A stretch of DNA of 16,802 bases from Lysobacterales bacterium UBA5700 (lineage in GTDB: Bacteria; Pseudomonadota; Gammaproteobacteria; Xanthomonadales; Xanthomonadaceae). The translations under genes and the position numbers were made by a program. Shown here piece by piece: positions 7,160-15,423 of this stretch. Position 1 is the stretch's first letter. Each line of letters opens with the position of its first letter. The notes under the pieces are model-generated. The model did no database searches. It had not been told where the DNA came from and saw only the letters and a list, made by a program, of their open reading frames with translations. The stretch lies in the NCBI GenBank assembly GCA_002420085.1, contig DIHI01000020.1, positions 1-16,802 of the forward strand, given 5' to 3'.

Positions 7160-8643
7160 TCGCCCCCGCTCGAATCGCTACCGATCGAATCGCCGCCGGT
7201 CGAACCGTTAGCAATCGAATCGCTACCGATCGAACCCGTGTTGCCGGAGTCGGCAGCGATTCGACCACCGCGCCCGGACCGGCGACGCCCACGACGACGC
7301 TTGCGCCGGCCGCCCTCATCGTCGCGAACACCGGCATCGCTGCGCGCGAGTTGTTCGGCCAGACGCTCACTGGGCAGTTCCTGGGCCTCCCGCCAGAATG
7401 CCGCCTGCTCGGCCAGTTCCGGCTCGATCTGAGCGCGCAGTTCGAGAAAATCGTAGGCCGCGCGAAAACGTGGGTGGGCGAGCAGACGAAACACCCGTTT
7501 GCGCTGACGCTGCTCGAAGCGGGGTTGCAGCAGCCAGATTTCTTCCATCGATTGCGAGAACCGACGCGGCAGGGCGACCCGATGGGTCTGCTGGAGGGTG
7601 ACTCGATCGGCTGCGCGCTGCTGCGCCACTGCCGGCTCGTAGCCGGCCCGTTGCAGCGTGTCCAGTTCGCAGCGATAGGCCGGCCAGAGCAGAACCGCGA
7701 ACAGGAACGCCGGGGTCACCGGCCGACCCTCACGCACCCGGATATCGGTGTTGATCAACCCATGCAGGATCAATCCTCGCGCCGGTGGTCCGACCCTGGC
7801 CAGCGCCGATGCGACCGACGGCAGGAACTCGGCCAGCGCCCCGTAGCGCTCCAGGCCGAGAAAGCTAGCCTCGCCATGGCCGGTCATGAACAGTTTCAAC
7901 GCCTCGTCGAACAACCTGGCCGGTGGCGCCTCGGCCAGCAGCGGCGCCAGGTGTGGAATCGGCACGGCCGATCCGGGCTCGATCTCGAAACCGAGCTTGG
8001 CCGACAGTCGGACCGCCCGCAGCATGCGCACCGGATCCTCGCGATAGCGGCTCTCGGGATCACCGATCAGACGCAGCAGGCGCCGCTCGATGTCGGCGAA
8101 GCCGCCGACGTAGTCGCGAACGCTGAAATCCTCGATCGCGTAGTACAGTGCATTGACCGTGAAGTCGCGGCGGACCGCATCGTCCTCGATGGTTCCGTAG
8201 ACGTTGTCGCGCACCAGGCGATCGCCTTCCAGTTCCCGATCGCCGCTGCCGTCGTCGGAGCAGGCCCGGAAGGTCGCAACCTCGATGATCTCCGGACCGA
8301 AATGGACATGGGCGAGCCGAAACCGGCGCCCGATCAGCCGGCAGTTGCGGAACAACTGCTTGACCTCCTCCGGCGTGGCATTGGTGGCGACATCGAAATC
8401 CTTGGGCTGGCCACCGATCAGCAGGTCGCGTACCGCACCGCCCACCAGGTAGGCATCGAAACCGGCATCCTTGAGGCGATACAGCACGCGCAACGCATTG
8501 TTGCTGATCTGCTTGCGGGAAACGCTGTGACGCTCGCGAGGGACGATTTCGAGTTGGGGCACGGGATCAGGAACCAGCGTGGACTGTTGCCAGAGGATGG
8601 GAGCCGAGCGAGCCTCGAAGGGCTGCGTCGAGCGCGACGGCAT
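7156..8643 (-). CDS. pcnB: Poly(A) polymerase I
   Basis: The 495-residue product adds 3' poly(A) tails to RNA to promote decay. Class II nucleotidyltransferase motifs are LVGGAVRD (66-73) and the catalytic KDFDVAT (81-87). They are followed by FRNCRLIGRRFRLAHV, VRRDFTVNALYY and YREDPVRMLRAVRLSAKLGF, all strongly PcnB-like and distinct from CCA-adding enzymes. A basic tract at about 446-460 corresponds to the RNA-binding tail. After it comes an unusual Ser/Gly/Asp tail of five pentapeptide repeats (467-491). The start is uncertain. ATG 8643 is the most plausible, but it lacks a Shine-Dalgarno, and a GTG at 8745 would add 34 residues. Homology begins near residue 34, so a later GTG is also possible. 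It is probably the first gene of the pcnB-folk-pan-pgi run. Confidence 0.93.
   Translation of the reverse strand: MPSRSTQPFEARSAPILWQQSTLVPDPVPQLEIVPRERHSVSRKQISNNALRVLYRLKDAGFDAYLVGGAVRDLLIGGQPKDFDVATNATPEEVKQLFRNCRLIGRRFRLAHVHFGPEIIEVATFRACSDDGSGDRELEGDRLVRDNVYGTIEDDAVRRDFTVNALYYAIEDFSVRDYVGGFADIERRLLRLIGDPESRYREDPVRMLRAVRLSAKLGFEIEPGSAVPIPHLAPLLAEAPPARLFDEALKLFMTGHGEASFLGLERYGALAEFLPSVASALARVGPPARGLILHGLINTDIRVREGRPVTPAFLFAVLLWPAYRCELDTLQRAGYEPAVAQQRAADRVTLQQTHRVALPRRFSQSMEEIWLLQPRFEQRQRKRVFRLLAHPRFRAAYDFLELRAQIEPELAEQAAFWREAQELPSERLAEQLARSDAGVRDDEGGRRKRRRGRRRSGRGGRIAADSGNTGSIGSDSIANGSTGGDSIGSDSSGGE
7171..7245 (-). repeat. Five tandem 15-bp repeats inside the 3' end of pcnB
   Basis: Five contiguous 15-bp units start at 7171, 7186, 7201, 7216 and 7231 on the plus strand. 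Units one and four are identical (CGAATCGCTACCGAT); the other three are diverged copies. The period is a multiple of three, so the array keeps the reading frame and encodes the pentapeptides GNTGS, IGSDS, IANGS, TGGDS and IGSDS. The pcnB stop follows four codons later. Such an array can change copy number without frameshifting the gene. Confidence 0.9.
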
Positions 8644-8780
8644 CGGCCGTGATCGAAACAGCTCCGACCCGGACCGGGGTGGTCCTGGCCGAGCCGAGCG
8701 AGCGTGCGGAACTGCCGACCGGAACGCGCGGGCCAGGCCGGGCACCGGACATTCGTTCGCGAATCATGCCTCCGCGCGGA

Positions 8781-8809
8781 TTGCGGGCGATGCGAAACCT
8801 GCCTATACT
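8781..8809 (+). promoter_or_regulatory. Promoter of tRNA-Glu
   Basis: TTGCGG (8781-8786) and TATACT (8804-8809) are separated by exactly 17 bp. The expected start is near 8816, leaving a leader of about 23 nt before the tRNA 5' end at 8839. The sequence after the -10 (aacccgctgtgcc) is GC-rich, as often seen for stable-RNA promoters. No other gene on the plus strand could use it. Confidence 0.75.
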
Positions 8810-8838
8810 AACCCGCTGTGCCTCGCACACCAAGCTTT

Positions 8839-8914
8839 GCTCCCTTCGTCTAGCGGTCCAGGACATCGCCCTCTCAAGGCGGGAACACGAGTTCGAACCT
8901 CGTAGGGAGCGCCA
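8839..8914 (+). tRNA. tRNA-Glu (anticodon CTC)
   Basis: This is a 76-nt cloverleaf with an encoded CCA. The acceptor stem is GCTCCCT paired with AGGGAGC, with discriminator G at 8911 and CCA at 8912-8914. The anticodon stem TCGCC/GGCGG closes the loop CTCTCAA (8871-8877), giving anticodon CTC at 8873-8875, which reads GAG. The T arm contains GTTCGAAC. The D region (GTCTAGCGGTCCAGGAC) matches bacterial tRNA-Glu rather than Gln or Leu. It stands alone with its own promoter and terminator, between pcnB and the convergent his operon. Confidence 0.97.
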
Positions 8915-8919
8915 CATCC

Positions 8920-8953
8920 CCGAAGCCCGCTCACGGCGGGCTTCGGCGTTTTC
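8920..8953 (+). terminator. Intrinsic terminator after tRNA-Glu
   Basis: A perfect 11-bp stem (CCGAAGCCCGC with GCGGGCTTCGG) around a 5-nt loop begins 5 nt after the tRNA CCA and is followed by CGTTTTC. The short T run lies on the plus-strand side only, so it serves the tRNA and is not an obvious terminator for the his operon arriving from the other side. Confidence 0.85.
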
Positions 8954-8966
8954 GGACCGGGCTGGA

Positions 8967-8983
8967 TGCCGCCAACGGCGGCA
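8967..8983 (-). terminator. Hairpin downstream of hisIE, possible weak terminator
   Basis: TGCCGCC and GGCGGCA form a 7-bp stem with a 3-nt loop, 20 bp beyond the hisIE stop codon. There is no T run after it on the minus strand, so it could be a 3' stabilising or Rho-associated structure rather than an intrinsic terminator. It is the only hairpin seen near the end of the his operon apart from the tRNA terminator. Confidence 0.3.
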
Positions 8984-9003
8984 CTCGTGAGCGGCCATCG
9001 CGA

Positions 9004-9624
9004 TCACCGACGGTGCCGCTCAGCCAGACGCGCGATCACGGCCTCGATGTCGAGATCACGCGCACGCAGCAGCACCAGCAGATGGAACAGCAGATCGGCG
9101 GCCTCGCCGACCAGTTCATCCGGCGTCTGCGCGACCGCCGCCAGAGCCCCCTCCACCCCCTCCTCACCAACCTTCTGGGCGATTCGACGCAGACCGGCAT
9201 CGAACAGCCGGGTCGTGTAGCTGCCCGCCGGCCGTTCGCGCTGGCGAGCGGCGATCAGATCGGCGAGATCGGCCAGAAAATCACCCGAAGCCGTGGGGAA
9301 GCAACTGGTCCGGCCGAGATGGCAGGTCGGGCCATGCGCGCGCACCGCGATCAGCAGGGTATCGGCATCGCAGTCGGTCTCGATGGCCAGAACGTCGAGC
9401 GTGTGGCCGGAGGTTTCGCCCTTGGTCCAGAGCCGCTCGCGACTGCGGCTGTAGAAGGTCGCCAGGCCAGTCGCCAGGGTTCGGTCGAGGGCGGTACGAT
9501 CCATGTAGCCGAGCATCAGCACGCGATGGCTGCGGGCGTCCTGGATGATCGCCGGAATCAGCCCGTCCTGTTTGTCCCAGGCCAGCGTATCCGGATCGAA
9601 ATCCAGGGTCAGTCGATCGCTCAT
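9004..9624 (-). CDS. hisIE: Bifunctional phosphoribosyl-AMP cyclohydrolase / phosphoribosyl-ATP pyrophosphohydrolase (HisIE)
   Basis: The 206-residue fusion carries out steps two and three of histidine synthesis. The N-terminal HisI domain (about 1-115) has [10 protein letters not shown], the YMDRTAL segment, [16 protein letters not shown], the metal-binding DCDADTLL and the zinc Cys pair in [10 protein letters not shown]. The C-terminal HisE domain (about 118-206) has [24 protein letters not shown] and [14 protein letters not shown]. The ATG at 9624 overlaps the hisF stop as ATGA. It is the last gene of the his operon, converging on the tRNA-Glu gene. Length is normal for the fused enterobacterial/xanthomonad type. 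Confidence 0.97.
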   Translation of the reverse strand: MSDRLTLDFDPDTLAWDKQDGLIPAIIQDARSHRVLMLGYMDRTALDRTLATGLATFYSRSRERLWTKGETSGHTLDVLAIETDCDADTLLIAVRAHGPTCHLGRTSCFPTASGDFLADLADLIAARQRERPAGSYTTRLFDAGLRRIAQKVGEEGVEGALAAVAQTPDELVGEAADLLFHLLVLLRARDLDIEAVIARLAERHRR

Positions 9625-10427
9625 GGCGATGGCTCCGAATCGGTTGTCGGCGCGGCCGGAGGGCGTATCGCGATGCCGGCCGCCGCCAGGCTGCGCTTGA
9701 GATCAGCGATCGCGATCGCGCCGGAATGGAAGACACTGGCGGCCAACGCGGCATCGACGTCAGCGGCGCGGAACACGGTCTCGAAATGCTCGACCGCCCC
9801 AGCGCCGCCGGACGCCACCAGGGGCACCGCGCACACCGCCCGTGCGGCCTGCAACTGCTCGATGTCGTAACCACGACGGACACCATCGGCGGCCATGCAG
9901 TTGAGCACGATCTCCCCGGCGCCGAGCCGCTGCGCCTCGATGATCCAATCCAGGGTCTCCCGAGCGAGTACCCGGGTCCGCTCGGGATCGCCGGTGTAGG
10001 TGCGCACCCGCCAGCGCAGGTCGTCGTCGCGCAGCGAATCGATGCCGACCACCACGCACTGGCTGCCGAATGCCTCGGCCAGTTCGGCAATCAGGGCCGG
10101 ACGCTCCAGGGCCGGGGTATTGATCGAGACCTTGTCGGCCCCGGCGTGCAGCACGGCGCGGGCATCCTCGACCGAGCGAATGCCCCCCGCGACGCAGAAC
10201 GGAATGTCGATGATCCGGGCGACCCGCTCGACCCAGGCACGATCGACGCTGCGACCCTGCGGGCTGGCAGTGATGTCGTAGAACACCAGTTCGTCGGCGC
10301 CGGCATCTCGATAGCGTTCGGCCAGATCCTCGATCGCCCCCATCACCACATGGTCGCGAAACCGCACACCCTTGACCACCTGACCATCGCGGACATCCAG
10401 GCAGGGGATGATTCTTCGACTCAGCAT
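9621..10427 (-). CDS. hisF: Imidazole glycerol phosphate synthase, cyclase subunit HisF
   Basis: The 268-residue TIM-barrel subunit joins HisH to convert PRFAR and ammonia to imidazole glycerol phosphate and AICAR. It begins [20 protein letters not shown] with catalytic Asp11. The second catalytic Asp is in VVGIDS (Asp129), and [39 protein letters not shown] and PLVASGGAG are all present. The frame is open upstream within hisA, but the ATG at 10427 gives the canonical N-terminus and overlaps the hisA end by 7 bp. The C-terminal tail after AIRPP is slightly longer and Pro/Thr/Ser-rich compared with E. coli HisF. Confidence 0.97.
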   Translation of the reverse strand: MLSRRIIPCLDVRDGQVVKGVRFRDHVVMGAIEDLAERYRDAGADELVFYDITASPQGRSVDRAWVERVARIIDIPFCVAGGIRSVEDARAVLHAGADKVSINTPALERPALIAELAEAFGSQCVVVGIDSLRDDDLRWRVRTYTGDPERTRVLARETLDWIIEAQRLGAGEIVLNCMAADGVRRGYDIEQLQAARAVCAVPLVASGGAGAVEHFETVFRAADVDAALAASVFHSGAIAIADLKRSLAAAGIAIRPPAAPTTDSEPSP

Positions 10428-11167
10428 GCCGCCTCCAGGGTCAGGGCATCGGGCAATCGGAAGCGAGCTTCGAGCAGCGCCCGGCCGAGCACGGCACCGG
10501 CGCAGCCAGCGGCTGCCGCAGCAGCGATGTCGGCCACCGAACGCACCCCGCCCGAGGCTTGCAGGGCCAGCTCGGGCGCCTGATCGCGGACGGCACGATA
10601 CAGATCGACGTTCGGCCCGGACAGCATGCCATCGCGGTCGATGTCGGTACACAGCAGATGGCGCAGACCGGCACTGCGATAGGTCGCCAGCAGATCGAAC
10701 AGGCGTTCGCCGCCGGACTCGGTCCAGCCGCGCACCGGCAGTCGCCACTCACCTGCAGGATCACGGCGAGTATCGAGCGCGATGGTCAGCCGATCCGGTC
10801 CGAACTCGCGCAGCCAGGCACAGACCTGATCCGGCGCGCGCACGGCCAGCGAGCCGATCACCACCCGCGCCGCCCCCTGCCCGAGCAAGGCGGCGACATC
10901 CTCGCGGGCACGCACACCACCGCCGGTCTGGACCTGCAACCCGGTCTCGGCGACGATGGCCGCCAGCAGCCGCATCAGGGTATAGCCGCCCGCTCGCGCC
11001 GCATCGAGATCGACCAGATGCAGCCAGCGGGCACCATCCCGACGATAGCTCCGAGCCTGGGCGAGCGGATCATCGCCATAGCGGGTCTCCCGATCGTAGT
11101 CGCCGCGTTCGAGTCTGACCACTGCCCCGGCCCGAACGTCGATCGCCGGATAGACTGTGAAACTCAT
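10421..11167 (-). CDS. hisA: ProFAR isomerase HisA
   Basis: The 248-residue TIM-barrel enzyme isomerises the aminoaldose ProFAR to the aminoketose PRFAR, step four of histidine synthesis. The catalytic Asp pair is visible as PAIDVR (Asp10) and ALDTRRD (Asp132). The two phosphate-binding half-barrel motifs are [13 protein letters not shown] (79-91) and [29 protein letters not shown] is also typical. The ATG at 11167 overlaps the hisH stop as ATGA. Length is normal, and the paralogous relationship to the following hisF is evident. Confidence 0.97.
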   Translation of the reverse strand: MSFTVYPAIDVRAGAVVRLERGDYDRETRYGDDPLAQARSYRRDGARWLHLVDLDAARAGGYTLMRLLAAIVAETGLQVQTGGGVRAREDVAALLGQGAARVVIGSLAVRAPDQVCAWLREFGPDRLTIALDTRRDPAGEWRLPVRGWTESGGERLFDLLATYRSAGLRHLLCTDIDRDGMLSGPNVDLYRAVRDQAPELALQASGGVRSVADIAAAAAAGCAGAVLGRALLEARFRLPDALTLEAAC

Positions 11168-11787
11168 GCCCTGCCCTCCTCGACGGCAGGCTCGAACGCC
11201 GCTTCCAGGAAATTTCTCAGGATGCGCAGGCCGGTCACCGCCGAACGCTCCGGATGGAACTGCGCCCCCATCACCCGACCACGCTGGACCACCGCCGCGA
11301 ACGGCTCACCGTGATCGCAGGCAGCGACACAGTCCGGACCAACCGGCGCCGCGTAGCCATGCACGAAATAGGCCCAATCGTCACCGCCGATACCGGCCAG
11401 CAAGGGGCTCGGCCGCAGCGGTTGCAGTCGATTCCAACCCATGTGCGGAATCCGGATGCCGGGCGCCGCCGGCATTCGCGCGACCCGCCCCGGCAGCAAT
11501 CCCAGACAGTCGACCTCACCCTCCTCGGACGACTCGAACAGCAACTGCATGCCCAGGCAGATGCCGAGCAAGGGCTGCCGACAGGCACGCAGCACCTCGA
11601 TCAGGCCGGCCTGCCGCAACTGAGCCATTGCCGCACCCGCCGCACCGACACCCGGCAGGATCACCCGGTCGGCGGCCAGGATGCGCGCGTGATCGGCGGT
11701 CAGCGGAGCCTCGACTCCGAGTCGCGCCAGGGCATAGCGCACCGAGCCGATATTGGCGCCACCGGAATCGACCAGGACCAGATTCAC
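11164..11787 (-). CDS. hisH: Imidazole glycerol phosphate synthase, glutaminase subunit HisH
   Basis: The 207-residue class I glutamine amidotransferase supplies ammonia to HisF. The triad is Cys77 in GICLGMQ, His178 and Glu180 in QFHPERS. The oxyanion-strand region [11 protein letters not shown] (44-54) and the MGWNRL and YFVHGY segments are also typical. The start is taken as the GTG at 11787: it gives the standard N-terminus ([14 protein letters not shown]), overlaps the hisB stop as GTGA, and has a good AAGGGGG ribosome site four bases upstream. The upstream in-frame ATG near 11889 would add 34 residues read through hisB sequence and is unlikely. Confidence 0.95.
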   Translation of the reverse strand: MNLVLVDSGGANIGSVRYALARLGVEAPLTADHARILAADRVILPGVGAAGAAMAQLRQAGLIEVLRACRQPLLGICLGMQLLFESSEEGEVDCLGLLPGRVARMPAAPGIRIPHMGWNRLQPLRPSPLLAGIGGDDWAYFVHGYAAPVGPDCVAACDHGEPFAAVVQRGRVMGAQFHPERSAVTGLRILRNFLEAAFEPAVEEGRA

Positions 11788-12884
11788 AGAACCCCCTTGG
11801 TACTGGGAAGATCGCCACCGGCGCGCTGGACCGCCGGGCGCAACGCCCGTGCCACCGCCTTGAAGCAGGCTTCGACCATGTGATGGCAATTGTCACCGCG
11901 CACCGCCAGATGCAGGTTCAGGCCGGCGGCATCGCACAGCGAACGGAAGAAGTGCGGCACCAGTTCGGTCGGCAGATCACCGACCCGCTCGCGTGGAAAC
12001 GCCCCATCGAATACGAAACCGGCCCGCCCGGAAAAATCCAGCGCCGCCGAGGCCAGGGTCTCGTCCATCGGCAGCACCAGGGCCGCCGGTCGCTCAGCAC
12101 CGCTGCCATCACTGCCGGCCGCCCCGTAGCGGCCGATGCCGCGCTTGTCGGCCAGCGCCCGCCGGAGCGCCTCGCCGAGGGTCAGTGCGACATCCTCGAC
12201 GGTGTGGTGCTCATCGATGTGCAGGTCGCCCGCACAGCGCACCGACAACGCGAACCCACCATGCTTGCCCAGTTGCTCCAGCATGTGATCGAAGAATCCG
12301 AGACCGGTTGCGATCGCCGGCTCGGCGCGGTGATCGAGATCGATCTCGACCCGGATGCGGGTCTCGCGCGTGACCCGCTCGACCTCGGCCCGGCGCGGCC
12401 CGCAGGTCAATGCCCGAACGATCTCCGGCCAACCGAGATCGGCCCCGAGCCGGAATGCCCGAACCCCGAGGTTGCCGGCAAATTCGACATCGGTCGCACG
12501 ATCGCCGATCACCGCCGAACGCGCCGGATCGAACCGCCGCTCGCGCAGATAGTGCATGACCATCCCGAGCCCAGGCTTGCGGTTGGGCGAGCCGTCGGCC
12601 GGCAGGCTGGGATCGATCAGCACCTCGTCGAAGGTGATCCCCTGCGACTCCAGAATCTGCATCAGCAAGGCATGCGGACCCTCGAAATCGGCCAGCGGAA
12701 AGCGCGCGCTACCGAGACCGTCCTGGTTGCTGACCATGACCATCCGATAGCCGGCATCACGCAGTGCCAGCAAGGCCGGAATCACCCCGGCCACCAGCCG
12801 CAGTTTCTCGTAGCGATCGATCTGCTCGTCGGGGGGCTCTTCGATCAGGGTGCCGTCGCGGTCGATGAACAGGATGGGTTTCAT
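11784..12884 (-). CDS. hisB: Bifunctional histidinol-phosphatase / imidazole glycerol phosphate dehydratase HisB
   Basis: The 366-residue fusion catalyses the dehydratase step and the later phosphatase step of histidine synthesis. The N-terminal HAD phosphatase (about 1-165) has DRDGT (8-12), VSNQDG (51-56), RKP (102-104) and IGDRATD (126-132). The C-terminal dehydratase (about 172-366) has [16 protein letters not shown] (196-211), DEHHTVED (224-231), KRGIGRYG (247-254) and [13 protein letters not shown] (331-343). Two oddities are seen. The zinc loop of the E. coli phosphatase (CPHLPADECDCRKP) reads [14 protein letters not shown], losing all four ligands. A Gly/Ser/Ala-rich insertion of about 14 residues follows RYG (255-268). 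The ATG at 12884 has no clear Shine-Dalgarno; a TTG at 12905 would add seven residues. It is the only his cistron not overlapping its upstream neighbour. Confidence 0.96.
   Translation of the reverse strand: MKPILFIDRDGTLIEEPPDEQIDRYEKLRLVAGVIPALLALRDAGYRMVMVSNQDGLGSARFPLADFEGPHALLMQILESQGITFDEVLIDPSLPADGSPNRKPGLGMVMHYLRERRFDPARSAVIGDRATDVEFAGNLGVRAFRLGADLGWPEIVRALTCGPRRAEVERVTRETRIRVEIDLDHRAEPAIATGLGFFDHMLEQLGKHGGFALSVRCAGDLHIDEHHTVEDVALTLGEALRRALADKRGIGRYGAAGSDGSGAERPAALVLPMDETLASAALDFSGRAGFVFDGAFPRERVGDLPTELVPHFFRSLCDAAGLNLHLAVRGDNCHHMVEACFKAVARALRPAVQRAGGDLPSTKGVL
11792..11798 (-). promoter_or_regulatory. Ribosome binding site deciding the hisH GTG start
   Basis: Reading the minus strand, AAGGGGG is followed by TTCT and the GTG of hisH. 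The site lies inside the last codons of hisB. It supports initiation at 11787 over the upstream in-frame ATG. Confidence 0.6.
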
Positions 12885-12903
12885 GGCTGACAGTCGTGGT
12901 TGC

Positions 12904-12930
12904 AAGATCGGTGGCGGGAAAGATCGGTGG
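12904..12930. repeat. Direct repeat in the hisC-hisB spacer
   Basis: AAGATCGGTGG occurs at 12904-12914 and 12920-12930 (16-bp period). A shortened relative (GGCGGGATCGGTG) ends near 12969, next to the hisC stop. The repeats fill most of the only real intergenic gap in the his operon (12885-12970). I see no promoter or terminator in the gap on the minus strand. Confidence 0.6.
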
Positions 12931-12970
12931 TGATGATTCGATGACGATGACCCGATGGCGGGATCGGTGT

Positions 12971-14080
12971 TCAGACCGGGTTGCTCGAAATACCGGCGGC
13001 GATCGCCTCGGAAACCGATCGAATCGCAGCGATCACCGCGTCGTTTTCGGCGGGCGTGCCGATGCTGATCCGCAAGGCATCGCCGAGCCCGGCGTGGGCG
13101 CGCATGTCGCGCACCACCACCCCGGCCGCCAGCAAGGCGCGGAACACCGCCTCGGCATCACGGAAACGGGCCAGCAGGAAATTGCCCTCCGAGCGATAGA
13201 CCCGGACCAGACACGGCTCTGCGGCCAGGACGGCGGTCAGCCGATCGCGCTCGCTGCGGGCCGCAGCGACCCGCTCGCGGGTCCGCGCCAATGCCTCCGG
13301 TTGCAGGGCTGCGAGCGCCAGGTGCGCCGAGGGTGCCGGCACCGGATACGGTGCCTGGCAGTTGCGCAGCACCGCGATCAGCCTCGGATCGGCGATCACC
13401 ACACCGATGCGTGCAGCCGCCAGGGCATGCGCCTTGGACAGCGTGCGCAGCACGGCCAGATTGTCGTGTTCGGCGATCGCCGGCATCAGCGAAGCGACCC
13501 GGCTGTACTCGCCATAGGCTTCATCGACCACCACCAGGGCGCGACCGCGCACCCGCCGGCACAGCGCCAACACCGCCTCGGGCGCCAACGCCTGACCGGT
13601 CGGATTGGCCGGCGAACACAGGAAGATCAGCCGCGCCGCCGTGTGCTCGGCGGCTGCGGCCAGCGCATCCAGATCACTGACGAAGCCCTCCGCAGTATCG
13701 CGCAACGGGCACTCGATCAAGGGCGCACCCTGCAGCCGGGCGCTGACCGCGTACATGCCGAACACCGGTGGCGCGATCGCCACGGCATCGTGCCCGGGCC
13801 GGCACAGGGCACGAACCAGCAGATCGATGGCCTCGTCACTGCCGCGCCCGATCAGCACGCGATCGGCCTCGACACCGTACAGCTCGGCCAGTGCCGTGCG
13901 CAGCGCAGCGGGCTGCGGCTCGGGATAGCGATGACTGGCCCCGTCCGGATCGGCCGGCGACGGCCAGGGACTCTCGTTCGCATTGAGCCAGATCGAGCCA
14001 CTGACATCGGCACGCCGCGCCGAAGCATAGCCGGCAAACGTCCGCAGATCGGGCCGAACCAGATCCAGGATCGAACTCAT
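12971..14080 (-). CDS. hisC: Histidinol-phosphate aminotransferase
   Basis: The 369-residue fold-type I PLP enzyme transaminates imidazole acetol phosphate with glutamate to form histidinol phosphate. Key residues are visible: WLNANESP (31-38), the PLP-phosphate segment IGRGSDE (77-83), Asn159 in CSPANPTG, Asp186 and Tyr189 in [10 protein letters not shown], the Schiff-base Lys216 in [14 protein letters not shown] and Arg224. The C-terminus has the substrate-binding [11 protein letters not shown]. The ATG at 14080 overlaps the hisD stop as ATGA. The gene ends 86 bp before hisB. Length matches the family. Confidence 0.96.
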   Translation of the reverse strand: MSSILDLVRPDLRTFAGYASARRADVSGSIWLNANESPWPSPADPDGASHRYPEPQPAALRTALAELYGVEADRVLIGRGSDEAIDLLVRALCRPGHDAVAIAPPVFGMYAVSARLQGAPLIECPLRDTAEGFVSDLDALAAAAEHTAARLIFLCSPANPTGQALAPEAVLALCRRVRGRALVVVDEAYGEYSRVASLMPAIAEHDNLAVLRTLSKAHALAAARIGVVIADPRLIAVLRNCQAPYPVPAPSAHLALAALQPEALARTRERVAAARSERDRLTAVLAAEPCLVRVYRSEGNFLLARFRDAEAVFRALLAAGVVVRDMRAHAGLGDALRISIGTPAENDAVIAAIRSVSEAIAAGISSNPV

Positions 14081-15423
14081 CGCCCCGCCTCCGCCAATGC
14101 CTGCAAGCGCAGGGTGACGGCGCGCTCGTGACCGGCCAGCGATTCAGCGCGGGCCAGGGTCGCCGCGCACGGACCGATCGCACGCAAACCCTTGGCATCG
14201 ACCGACTGGATGCTGATGGCGGTCTGGAACGCGGCAACCGAAACACCGCTGTAGGCGCGTGCCCAGCCACCGGTCGGCAGCACGTGGTTGGTTCCGGAAC
14301 AGTAATCACCGAGCGCCTCCGGCGCGTAATCGCCGAGAAAAACCGAACCGGCTGCCTCGACCCGATCCAGCCACGGGCGCGGCTCGCGCAGCGCCAGGAT
14401 CAGATGCTCGGGGGCGTAGCGATTGCTCAGATCGAACGCCTGAGCAAGCTCGTCGACCCGGATCAGGCGTGCCGAAGCCAGGGCCTGGGCCGCGATCGCC
14501 GCGCGCGGCAGGGCAGCCGCCTGGATCGGCAGACGCTGTCCGACGGCAGCCAGCAGGCGAGCCGAATCGCTCACCAGGATCACCTGCGAGTCCGGCCCGT
14601 GTTCGGCCTGCGACAGCAGGTCGGCCGTGACGAAATCGGGATCGGCACCGTCATCGGCGATCACCAGCACCTCCGACGGCCCGGCCGGCAGATCGACCGC
14701 AGCCCCGTCCGGATCGCGAGCGACCCACTGCTTGGCGGCATCGACATAGGCATTGCCAGGACCGAACAGCTTGTCGCACTTGGCAACCGACTCGGTGCCA
14801 TAGGCCATCGCCGCGATCGCCTGGACACCCCCCAGGGTGAACACGGTATCGATGCCACACATCCGGGCGGCGGTCAGCACCGCCGGATCGGCACGACCAT
14901 CCGGACGCGGCGGCGTGCAGAGCACGATGCCCGGACACCCGGCAAGACCCGCCGGAACACCGAGCATCAAGGCAGTCGAAGGCAGGGGCGCACTGCCGGC
15001 CGGCACGTACAGCCCGACCCGGCGGATCGGTCGCAGCACCCGACCGCAGCGGACACCCGGCGCGGTCTCGATCTCGAATGCACTGGCACGGCCGGCCTGG
15101 TGCCAGGCGATCAGCCGTGCGCGGGCATCGACCATGGCCTGCCGCAGTTCCGGATCGAGTTCGGCCTCGGCCCGCTCGAAGTCTTCCGGAGCCACCTGCA
15201 AACGCTGCAACTCGACGCCATCGAAACGACGAGTCAAGGCGCGCAGCGCAGCATCGCCATCATGCCGGACCTGATCGATCAAGCGCGCCGCCGCACTGCG
15301 GATTTCTTCGCCGTGTACCGCGACCGGTCGCCGCAACAGCGCGGCCCGGCCCGGCCCATCGAGTGCCGACCATGCGATCGTCGAGAACTCGGGAAACACG
15401 ATGCCCCTGCCGTTCGCATTCAT
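14077..15423 (-). CDS. hisD: Histidinol dehydrogenase
   Basis: The 448-residue zinc enzyme oxidises histidinol twice with NAD to give histidine, the last two reactions of the pathway. Recognisable blocks are [14 protein letters not shown] (137-150), [15 protein letters not shown] (220-234), [13 protein letters not shown] (246-258), SQAEHG (271-276) with zinc ligands Gln272 and His275, and NRYAPEHL (334-341) with the catalytic Glu339-His340 pair. Asp373 and His432 fit the remaining zinc ligands. The ATG at 15423 overlaps the hisG stop as ATGA. The N-terminus is a little longer than in E. coli but otherwise ordinary. Confidence 0.97.
   Translation of the reverse strand: MNANGRGIVFPEFSTIAWSALDGPGRAALLRRPVAVHGEEIRSAAARLIDQVRHDGDAALRALTRRFDGVELQRLQVAPEDFERAEAELDPELRQAMVDARARLIAWHQAGRASAFEIETAPGVRCGRVLRPIRRVGLYVPAGSAPLPSTALMLGVPAGLAGCPGIVLCTPPRPDGRADPAVLTAARMCGIDTVFTLGGVQAIAAMAYGTESVAKCDKLFGPGNAYVDAAKQWVARDPDGAAVDLPAGPSEVLVIADDGADPDFVTADLLSQAEHGPDSQVILVSDSARLLAAVGQRLPIQAAALPRAAIAAQALASARLIRVDELAQAFDLSNRYAPEHLILALREPRPWLDRVEAAGSVFLGDYAPEALGDYCSGTNHVLPTGGWARAYSGVSVAAFQTAISIQSVDAKGLRAIGPCAATLARAESLAGHERAVTLRLQALAEAGR

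Noticed and set aside
6988..8652. Plus-strand open frame of 554 codons opposite pcnB
   Set aside because: It is the antisense shadow of a high-GC gene. Its translation is Arg/Gln-rich with no recognisable domain, and pcnB on the other strand has clear motifs throughout.
8644..8780. Possible pcnB promoter or N-terminal extension
   Set aside because: The frame stays open to a GTG at 8745, but the extension is Arg/Pro/Ser-rich with no conserved features, and I saw no clear minus-strand promoter.
11157..12890. Plus-strand open frame of 577 codons opposite hisH and hisB
   Set aside because: Spans two well-defined minus-strand genes and has shadow-like composition.
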